Shown here piece after piece: positions 6,404-11,503 of a stretch of DNA of 11,503 nt. The notes beneath the pieces are model-generated. The model worked only from the letters and a program-made list of their open reading frames with translations, was not told the origin of the DNA and did not search any database. The stretch is from Flavobacteriales bacterium (GTDB lineage: Bacteria; Bacteroidota; Bacteroidia; Flavobacteriales; Flavobacteriaceae), in contig WGAP01000207.1 in assembly GCA_015494775.1 (NCBI GenBank), positions 1 through 11,503 on the forward strand, in the 5' to 3' direction. Each line of letters begins with the position of its first letter. Within the stretch, counting starts at the first letter, position 1. Position numbers and translations under genes: made by a program.

Positions 6404-7915
6404 ATGATTATGAAAACAATATATCGCCTTTTGATTGTTGCCGCCCTGATGTTGGCGGCTTGCGAACCAGAATTCAAAAATCCGGTTGATCCCAACAACG
6501 TGGAAGTGAGTTCGGGCTCGGCCGATTTTTCGGTTTACGTGGCTGTGGGCAATTCCCTGACGGCCGGTTATATGAACGGCACGCTTTACAAAAGCGGACA
6601 AGCATATTCTTTCCCTAAACTCCTGGCCGACCGTATGAAAGAAGCCGGCGGCGGCGAATTTACCCAACCTTTTATGGACGACGACACAAAAGACATCGGC
6701 GGGATGATGATGGGTAATATACAAATCCTGGAACCCAAATTGGTGGTGGATGCCGGCGACAAAGCCGTGGAACGCATCAACGACCAACCCACAATGACGC
6801 TGACCCCGCACCCCGGGCCCTACAACAATATGGGTGTTCCGGCGGCCAAAATCTTTCATTACGTTTATAACGGTTACGGTAATATTGCCAATATGGCCTC
6901 CGGTACGGCCAATCCCTATTTCGTGCGTATGGCCTCATCGCCCAATGCCAGTGTTTTCGAAGATGTATTGGCCCAGCATCCCACGTTCTTCACCTTGTGG
7001 TTGGGCAATAACGATGTGCTTTGGTACGCCACTTCGGGTGGCGCAGGCACCGACCAAACGGGCAACACCGACCCCAGCACCTACGGCCCCAACGATTTGA
7101 CCGACCCGGGTGTGTTTGCCTATATCTACAATCAGATGCTTCAAGCGCTCACGGCGGGCGGCGCCAAAGGCGTAGTGGCCACCATTCCCGATGTGGCCTC
7201 CATTCCTTATATGACCACGGTGCCCTACAATCCCGTGCCGCTGGACCAAGCCACGGCCGATGCCCTCAATCAAGCATACGCCCAATACAACGGTGCCATC
7301 CAACAAGCCCTGGCCGGCGGATTGATCAGTCAGGACGAAGCCACACGGCGCACCATTCATTTCCAAGCGGGCAACAATGCCGTGGTGCTCGTGGATGAAG
7401 ACCTCACGGACCTTACGGCCTTGAATATTCCCTCCCTGCGCCAAGCTACGGCCGACGACCTGCTGCCCCTGACGGCCGCTTCGGTCATCGGAAAACCCGA
7501 TCCCAACAATCCGCAGTTGATTATGGGCGTAACTTCGCCCTTGGGTGATGAATATGTGCTTACGGCCGACGAAACCGCCAAAGTGCGCACCGTTACGGCC
7601 CAATACAACGCCACCATTCAAGCACTGGCCCAACAATACGACTTGGCCGTGGCCGATATGGCCGCCGCCCTCGACGAATTGGCCGCCGGACTTCGTTTGG
7701 ATGACAACAGCATTTATACGGCCAACTATTTCAGCGGAGCCGAAACCCTGCCCAACCTGTTCTTTTCGCTCGACGGCGTGCATCCCAACCGCAAGGGTTA
7801 TGTGATTTTGGCCAACCGCTTTATCGATGCCATCAATGCCAAATACGGTGCCACACTGCGAAAATACGACCCGGGTTATTTTGATACCAACATCAGTATT
7901 TTGCCGCAGAATTAA
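6404..7915 (+). CDS. SGNH/GDSL-type esterase lipoprotein
   Basis: A 503-residue lipoprotein. The signal peptide ends in the lipobox LAAC with lipidated C20 (C18 if the second ATG at 6410 is used). SGNH blocks are in order: block I VGNSLTAG with nucleophile S51 (GNSL instead of GDSL), block II Gly probably G144 in NMGVPAAK, block III GNND (201-204), and block V DGVH with D457 and H460. So all four catalytic positions are present. Expected role: hydrolysis of an ester, acyl or acetyl bond, on the cell surface or in the periplasm. Between blocks III and V is a long insert (about 205-440), Ala- and Asp-rich, with two similar helix-like segments around AQYN (293-296 and 399-402). Pairing with the FadL porin 12 bases upstream suggests a lipid-hydrolysis and uptake unit (inference). 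The substrate is not known. Confidence 0.88.
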   Translation: MIMKTIYRLLIVAALMLAACEPEFKNPVDPNNVEVSSGSADFSVYVAVGNSLTAGYMNGTLYKSGQAYSFPKLLADRMKEAGGGEFTQPFMDDDTKDIGGMMMGNIQILEPKLVVDAGDKAVERINDQPTMTLTPHPGPYNNMGVPAAKIFHYVYNGYGNIANMASGTANPYFVRMASSPNASVFEDVLAQHPTFFTLWLGNNDVLWYATSGGAGTDQTGNTDPSTYGPNDLTDPGVFAYIYNQMLQALTAGGAKGVVATIPDVASIPYMTTVPYNPVPLDQATADALNQAYAQYNGAIQQALAGGLISQDEATRRTIHFQAGNNAVVLVDEDLTDLTALNIPSLRQATADDLLPLTAASVIGKPDPNNPQLIMGVTSPLGDEYVLTADETAKVRTVTAQYNATIQALAQQYDLAVADMAAALDELAAGLRLDDNSIYTANYFSGAETLPNLFFSLDGVHPNRKGYVILANRFIDAINAKYGATLRKYDPGYFDTNISILPQN

Positions 7916-7942
7916 TCGTAAATATTCGGGAAAAAACCCAAT

Positions 7943-7970
7943 AAAACCACCCGCAACAGGGTGGTTTTTT
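7943..7970 (+). terminator. Rho-independent terminator of the fadL operon
   Basis: A perfect 10-bp stem AAAACCACCC (7943-7952) with GGGTGGTTTT (7959-7968), loop GCAACA, and a T run to 7970. It lies 28 bases after the SGNH stop. The A/T symmetry would let it act in both directions, though no gene reads toward it from the right. Confidence 0.9.
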
Positions 7971-8020
7971 CGATTGGTATAAATATGCCCGATGATGTTT
8001 TTCGTATTTTTAAACTTGTG

Positions 8021-8028
8021 TACCTTTG
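8021..8028 (+). promoter_or_regulatory. -7 box for the CLC gene
   Basis: TACCTTTG matches TAnnTTTG 19 bases before the ATG at 8048. No TTTG stands at the usual distance upstream, but a TTTTT run (7998-8002) does. With the terminator just before it, the CLC gene looks like its own transcription unit. Confidence 0.5.
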
Positions 8029-8047
8029 CCAAGACAAAATCCGGTAA

Positions 8048-9865
8048 ATGATAATGAAACGTACCGAAAAATTCAGGAGATATCTCAACCGGAAGCTCTA
8101 CGAATTTTACAAATGGCGCTATCAGCATATCAGCAACGAAAGCTATATGGCCATTTTGAGTATCCTGGTCGGTATTGTTTCGGGTCTTGTGGCCGTTACC
8201 ATTAAAAACCTTACGCACTTTATCGAATATTTCCTGCACGAAACCTTTATCCGCGATTTTTTCTTCTCGTGGTATTTTATTTTTCCGCTTATCGGCATCG
8301 GACTGACGATTTTGATTGTGCGATACATTGTCAAACATCCGGTGGATGACGGTATCCCCGTTATTTTGCTTTCCATTGCCAAATTCAAGAGTTTGATTCC
8401 GTCCTATCATACTTTTGCCTCACTTATTACGGCACCGGTTACGGTGGGTTTCGGCGGCTCGGCCGGTTTGGAAGGTCCTTCGGCCCTTACGGGTGGCGCC
8501 ATCGGCTCCAATTTGGCCAAGGTATTGCATTTGAATATCAAACAACGCAACCTGCTTATCGCCGCTGCTACGGCGGGCACTTTTTCGTCCATTTTCAAGG
8601 CGCCGGTGGCCGGAATTTTGTTTGTGATGGAAGTTTTGAGTTTCGACCTCACGATGACGGCTATGATTCCGCTGATTCTGGCATCGGTATCGGCCGTGCT
8701 CACTTCCTACTTTTTTCTGGGCAAAGACATTCTTTTGCACTTCCACCTGATGCACAATTACAAACTTTCGGAAGTGCCCTTTTACATTCTGCTCGGTTTG
8801 ACCTCGGCCACCACGTCCATCTATTTTATCCGCATGTATTTTGCCACCGGAAAATGGTTAAAAAAACTGCATTCCGGAACCTACCGGTGGCTGATTGGCG
8901 GAATCCTTCTCGGCATACTGACCTTTTCCCTTCCTCCGCTCTACGGTGAAGGTTACGATGGCGTAAACCATTTGCTCCAAGGCGATGTGCAGTATATTAT
9001 CAACAATTTCCCCGTTCATTTCGACCCGAACACCATGCATTTTGTCATTGCCGCACTTATTTTGCTGGCTACCTTCAAAGTTGTAGGTTTGAGTTTGACC
9101 CTGCATGCCGGCGGCATAGGCGGCGTGTTTGCCCCTTCTATGTTTACGGGCGCCATTTCGGGCTATGTTTTGGCTTTGTTGCTCAATTGGGCTATCCCCG
9201 GATTGCAACTGCCAGCCGAAGATTTTGCATTGGTAGGAATGGCCGGCGCCATTGCAGGAATCATTCAAGCGCCTTTGATGGCCGTATTCCTGATTATGGA
9301 AATTACCGGCGGACAGGAACTGATTGTTCCCTTGATGATTGTTGCAGCCCTTTCGTATTTGATAAGCAAGCGCACGGTCAAATACAGCATTTACACCATG
9401 CAATTGCTCGGTCGCAGTTTTATTCCCACGCACGACAAGGATAAATTCGCGGGCTATATGGTGGAATTCGACCGGGTGCTGGAAACGGATTTTATTCCGG
9501 TAAAACCCGGTATGAATTTGGGCGAAATGCTCAAAAATGCGGTGATCAAATCCCGGCGCAACCTTTTCCCCGTACTCGACAAAGACGGCGCTTTTATCGG
9601 GCTGGTGAGTTTGGACGATATTCGCACCATGATGTTCGACCGCGATAAATACGACAAGGTTTTCGTGCGTGATTTGATGCACAAAGCGCCGCAAGTAATT
9701 ATCCGAAATCGCGATGATTTTCAGTCGGTGATGAAAAAATTCCAACAAACCGGCGCTTGGAACCTGCCCGTTATCGACAACGAAGGGCATTATATGGGCT
9801 TTATTTCCAAATCCAAACTGCTGAGCATTTACCGCAAGAAATTGCTTGAACTTACCTCGGAGTAA
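8048..9865 (+). CDS. CLC-family chloride channel/transporter with CBS domains
   Basis: A 605-residue inner-membrane protein: hydrophobic from about 34 to 440, then two CBS domains (about 475-530 and 540-597). CLC signatures: GGSAGLEGP (136-144) with the gating glutamate E142; GGVFAP (358-363), the GxFxP motif; and Y446 in KYSIY, the likely anion-coordinating tyrosine. Two positions differ from the E. coli H+/Cl- antiporter. The GSGIP motif reads DDGIP (100-104), and the inner proton glutamate (E203) aligns to V196 in LFVMEVL, while the preceding glutamate is E195. Loss of the inner glutamate is seen in CLC channels and some atypical exchangers, so transport mode is open. CBS domains commonly bind nucleotides and regulate. 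ATGs at 8048 and 8054 are both possible starts. Downstream lies only repeat-rich non-coding DNA. Confidence 0.95.
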   Translation: MIMKRTEKFRRYLNRKLYEFYKWRYQHISNESYMAILSILVGIVSGLVAVTIKNLTHFIEYFLHETFIRDFFFSWYFIFPLIGIGLTILIVRYIVKHPVDDGIPVILLSIAKFKSLIPSYHTFASLITAPVTVGFGGSAGLEGPSALTGGAIGSNLAKVLHLNIKQRNLLIAAATAGTFSSIFKAPVAGILFVMEVLSFDLTMTAMIPLILASVSAVLTSYFFLGKDILLHFHLMHNYKLSEVPFYILLGLTSATTSIYFIRMYFATGKWLKKLHSGTYRWLIGGILLGILTFSLPPLYGEGYDGVNHLLQGDVQYIINNFPVHFDPNTMHFVIAALILLATFKVVGLSLTLHAGGIGGVFAPSMFTGAISGYVLALLLNWAIPGLQLPAEDFALVGMAGAIAGIIQAPLMAVFLIMEITGGQELIVPLMIVAALSYLISKRTVKYSIYTMQLLGRSFIPTHDKDKFAGYMVEFDRVLETDFIPVKPGMNLGEMLKNAVIKSRRNLFPVLDKDGAFIGLVSLDDIRTMMFDRDKYDKVFVRDLMHKAPQVIIRNRDDFQSVMKKFQQTGAWNLPVIDNEGHYMGFISKSKLLSIYRKKLLELTSE

Positions 9866-9882
9866 TATATTTTTTGGGCGCC

Positions 9883-9910
9883 TGCCGACATTGCTTCGCA
9901 ATGTACGGCA
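9883..9910 (-). repeat. 12-bp hairpin, second copy of the 273-300 element
   Basis: On the plus strand: TGCCG (9883-9887), ACATTGC (9888-9894), loop TTC, GCAATGT (9898-9904), a bulged A (9905), CGGCA (9906-9910). Read on the minus strand it has the layout of 273-300: bulge after the fifth base, identical inner 17 nt with a GAA loop, and an outer stem changed from CCCG/CGGG to GCCG/CGGC with pairing kept. It sits 17 bases after the CLC stop; no T run follows, so a classical terminator is unlikely. Confidence 0.85.
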
Positions 9911-9958
9911 CCGGGCTGTCCGCTCAAATGCGCAGCCGGCCCGCTCTTGCCCTGCATG

Positions 9959-10017
9959 CGTGGCGGACGTGGCTCCCCACTGGTCGCCCCGCCGCCACGG
10001 CAGGCCTGCGGCGCGCC
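9959..10017. repeat. GC-rich inverted repeats and palindromes
   Basis: CGTGGCGG (9959-9966) pairs with CCGCCACG (9992-9999); inside it GTGG (9969-9972) pairs with CCAC (9977-9980). Right after are the perfect palindromes GCAGGCCTGC (10000-10009) and GGCGCGCC (10010-10017). No known element is recognised. Confidence 0.5.
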
Positions 10018-10050
10018 GCCCGCGCATAACCGCTCCCATCCCTGGCGCAG

Positions 10051-10085
10051 ATTTAGTTTTGAATTATGAGTTTTAAGTTTTGAGT
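10051..10085 (+). repeat. Five tandem 7-nt repeats, consensus TTTGAGT
   Basis: Consecutive units are ATTTAGT, TTTGAAT, TATGAGT, TTTAAGT and TTTGAGT, each differing from TTTGAGT by zero to three bases. The AT-rich array sits between the GC-rich tract and the structured 44-nt elements. Confidence 0.6.
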
Positions 10086-10092
10086 TGATTTT

Positions 10093-10131
10093 TATCGAAG
10101 CGACCGGAATGAAAGGCCGGTGCCTTCGATA
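10093..10131. repeat. Orphan half element forming an inverted repeat
   Basis: ATCGAAGCGACCGGA (10094-10108) repeats exactly at 10204-10218, the right end of the 44-nt element, but here the left half is missing. Because the next element is inverted, TATCGAAG (10093-10100) pairs with CTTCGATA (10124-10131) and ACCGG (10103-10107) with CCGGT (10117-10121), with a 2x2 mismatch between. Confidence 0.65.
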
Positions 10132-10162
10132 CACTGCGCCTTCGGCACAGCACTCAGGCACC
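10119..10162 (-). repeat. 44-nt structured element, copy 1
   Basis: Read on the minus strand: outer arm GGTGC, constant CTGAGTG, inner arm CTGTGCC, loop GAA, inner arm GGCGCAG, constant TGTATCGAAG, outer arm GCACC. Both stems pair fully (one G-T wobble). The two constant segments and the loop equal those of copy 2, while both stems differ. Confidence 0.85.
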
Positions 10163-10171
10163 TGTTTGGGT

Positions 10172-10215
10172 GGTCGCTGAGTGATTTTGCGAAGCAAAAT
10201 TGTATCGAAGCGACC
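10172..10215 (+). repeat. 44-nt structured element, copy 2
   Basis: Plus strand: outer arm GGTCG (10172-10176), CTGAGTG (10177-10183), inner arm ATTTTGC, loop GAA (10191-10193), inner arm GCAAAAT, TGTATCGAAG (10201-10210), outer arm CGACC (10211-10215). It faces copy 1 head to head across 9 bases. The CTGAG and TCGAAG segments recall a short repeat I believe is widespread in Bacteroidota intergenic DNA; that is from memory. Confidence 0.85.
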
Positions 10216-10285
10216 GGACGGCCGCGGCACAGGAACATCCGGAAAAAACCGCAAATTATCCCCCGAAAAGTTCCGTGAAATTCAT

Positions 10286-10293
10286 TAAATTTG
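10286..10293 (+). promoter_or_regulatory. -7 box for hppA
   Basis: TAAATTTG is a full match to TAnnTTTG, 27 bases before the ATG at 10321. No TTTG or TTG is seen at the usual -33 distance. The predicted start of transcription (about 10299-10301) lies after all the palindromic elements, so these would not be in the hppA leader. Confidence 0.55.
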
Positions 10294-10320
10294 CCGCAAA
10301 TCAAAAAATCGATTAAACCA

Positions 10321-11503
10321 ATGGGAATGAATTTATTGTATGTTGTTTTGGCCGTAAGTATTTTGGCCTTGTTGTTCACTTGGTGGCGTTCGGCCTGGAT
10401 AGGTAAGCAAGACTACGGAACCGACCGTATGAAACGCATCGGCGACCACATTCGCCGCGGCGCCATGGCTTTCCTGACGGCCGAATACAAAGTGCTCATC
10501 GTATTTATCATCATTGTTTTTGCCCTTTTGGCCTGGTCGGCCGACCCGCAAAAATCATCCTGGCTTATCGGCGTATCCTTTATTTTGGGCGCCATTAGTT
10601 CGGCTTTGGCCGGTTTTATCGGTATGCGCGTGGCCACCAAAGCCAATGTGCGCACCGCAGCCGCCGCGCGTTCCGGTTTGGGACGTGCCCTGGAAGTGGC
10701 TTTTACGGGCGGTAGCGTTATGGGCCTGGCCGTTGTGGGACTGGGCGTGTTCGGCATTTCGCTGCTCTTTATCCTGTATAGCGACATCGGTTGGGATGTG
10801 CAAAAGGTTATTACCGTGATCACCGGATTTTCGTTCGGTGCATCCTCCATCGCTTTGTTTGCCCGTGTGGGCGGTGGTATTTACACCAAAGCCGCCGACG
10901 TGGGTGCCGACCTGGTGGGTAAAGTGGAAGCCGGAATTCCCGAAGACCATCCGCTCAACCCCGCCACCATTGCCGACAATGTGGGCGATAACGTAGGCGA
11001 CGTGGCCGGTATGGGTGCCGACCTGTTCGAATCCTATGTGGGTTCATTGATTAGTTCCATGGTTTTGGGCGCCGTGTTTATCGGTGCCGGCTACTTTACC
11101 GGAGACCATGCCCTCAATCCCGTATTCCTGCCATTGGCATTGGCTGCCGCAGGTATTCTTACTTCGATGCTCGGCACTTTCTTTGTCAAGGTAAAAGACG
11201 GCGGAAGTCCGCACAAGGCCTTGAACACGGGTGAAATCATCGCCGGCGTGTTGATGATTGTGCTGTCCTGGTTCCTGGTTGACTATTTCCTTCCCGAATC
11301 CTGGCAATCAGGCGGAAGAACTTATACGGCCACAGGCGTATTTGTAGCCATTGTTTTGGGATTGGTGGCCGGTATCCTCATCGGGCTTATTACCGAATAC
11401 TACACCGGAACTTATAAAAAACCCGTTTGGCGCATCGTCAAACAATCCACCACCGGTCATGCCACCAACATTATTGCCGGCTTGGCCGTGGGTATGGAAT
11501 CCA
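10321..11503 (+). CDS. hppA: Membrane-bound ion-pumping pyrophosphatase, 5' part
   Basis: An open frame of 394 codons runs off the window end; the family is usually about 670-800 residues, so roughly the first half is seen. It hydrolyses pyrophosphate at the cytoplasmic side and pumps H+ and/or Na+ across the inner membrane. The pyrophosphate/Mg site is clear: GGGIYTKAADVGADLVGKVE (184-203), then D219, D223 and D227 in the DNVGDNVGD run, and GMGADLFESY (230-239). D234 and E237 align with the gate residues D243 and E246 of the Thermotoga enzyme, E246 being the semi-conserved glutamate linked to ion choice. The residues deciding K+ dependence lie beyond the window. The hydrophobic N-terminus (about 4-20) and further membrane segments (58-72, 82-102, 133-153, 163-181, 241-258) fit the family. 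The start could also be the ATG at 10327. Confidence 0.97.
   Translation, partial: MGMNLLYVVLAVSILALLFTWWRSAWIGKQDYGTDRMKRIGDHIRRGAMAFLTAEYKVLIVFIIIVFALLAWSADPQKSSWLIGVSFILGAISSALAGFIGMRVATKANVRTAAAARSGLGRALEVAFTGGSVMGLAVVGLGVFGISLLFILYSDIGWDVQKVITVITGFSFGASSIALFARVGGGIYTKAADVGADLVGKVEAGIPEDHPLNPATIADNVGDNVGDVAGMGADLFESYVGSLISSMVLGAVFIGAGYFTGDHALNPVFLPLALAAAGILTSMLGTFFVKVKDGGSPHKALNTGEIIAGVLMIVLSWFLVDYFLPESWQSGGRTYTATGVFVAIVLGLVAGILIGLITEYYTGTYKKPVWRIVKQSTTGHATNIIAGLAVGMES

Larger units (their letters stand above)
9866..10320. other. Non-coding region of nested palindromes
   Basis: No gene is supported here. In order it holds a 12-bp hairpin (9883-9910), a GC-rich tract with inverted repeats (9920-10030), an AT-rich run of heptamers (10051-10085), a half element and two inverted 44-nt elements (10093-10218), and the hppA promoter region. 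The sharp switches of base composition suggest several separate insertions rather than one leader. Confidence 0.75.

Noticed and set aside
6935..8410. 491-residue minus-strand frame across the SGNH and CLC genes
   Set aside because: It spans a strong terminator and two genes with clear catalytic motifs on the other strand; its His/Gly-rich composition is that of an antisense shadow.
9883..9910. Rho-independent terminator of the CLC gene
   Set aside because: The stem is strong but no T run follows on the plus strand; the T run lies before it.
8858..10039. 393-residue minus-strand frame over the end of the CLC gene
   Set aside because: It overlaps the CBS domains and the palindromic non-coding region; no family features are visible.
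10051..10085. Replication origin iterons
   Set aside because: No rep or dnaA gene and no DnaA boxes are seen nearby; the heptamers are too degenerate.
1..11503. tRNA or rRNA genes, insertion sequences, or a known defence system
   Set aside because: I saw no cloverleaf, rRNA motif, transposase or defence gene in either strand.

Overview
The window looks like chromosomal DNA from a member of the Bacteroidota. The evidence is the gene content (a DUF6029-type outer-membrane protein beside a TlpA-like thioredoxin, an OmpP1/FadL porin paired with an SGNH lipoprotein, PspC with a toast-rack partner, a membrane pyrophosphatase). In addition, several starts lack a clear Shine-Dalgarno and are preceded by TAnnTTTG boxes, the -7 element of this phylum. 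I cannot name the genus.

Layout. 1-353 has no gene; it is a GC-rich cluster of at least seven small hairpins sharing the core ACC-GNA-GGG with different, self-complementary arms, plus one longer hairpin. 354-2455 (minus) is a two-gene operon, TlpA-like thioredoxin then a beta-barrel protein whose only two cysteines lie close together near its C-terminus. 2506-3980 (plus) is a PspC plus toast-rack envelope-stress pair that overlaps, stop against stop, a minus-strand KAS III (FabH-like) gene (3977-5053). Divergent from it, 5156-7915 (plus) is a FadL-family porin followed by an SGNH esterase lipoprotein, closed by a strong terminator (7943-7970). 8048-9865 is a CLC chloride channel/transporter with CBS domains. 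9866-10320 is a second non-coding stretch full of nested palindromes. 10321 to the window end is the 5' part of a membrane-bound pyrophosphatase gene (hppA).

How the genes may work together. Most of the window concerns the envelope and membranes. The SGNH lipoprotein may release lipids or fatty acids at the cell surface, FadL may carry them across the outer membrane, and the divergent KAS III could condense acyl groups; this is inference from gene order and family. TlpA may handle the disulfide of its operon partner. PspC and the toast-rack protein probably sense or respond to membrane damage, while CLC and pyrophosphatase handle ion gradients.

The part least explained by known gene families is the intergenic DNA. 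Two inverted copies of a 44-nt element at 10119-10215 keep their single-stranded segments identical while both stems change in a compensatory way. One 17-nt hairpin (ACATTGCGAAGCAATGT) sits near both ends of the window in opposite orientation inside covarying outer stems. Nearly all these structures close on GNA (mostly GAA) triloops. They look like a family of structured, possibly mobile, REP-like elements.
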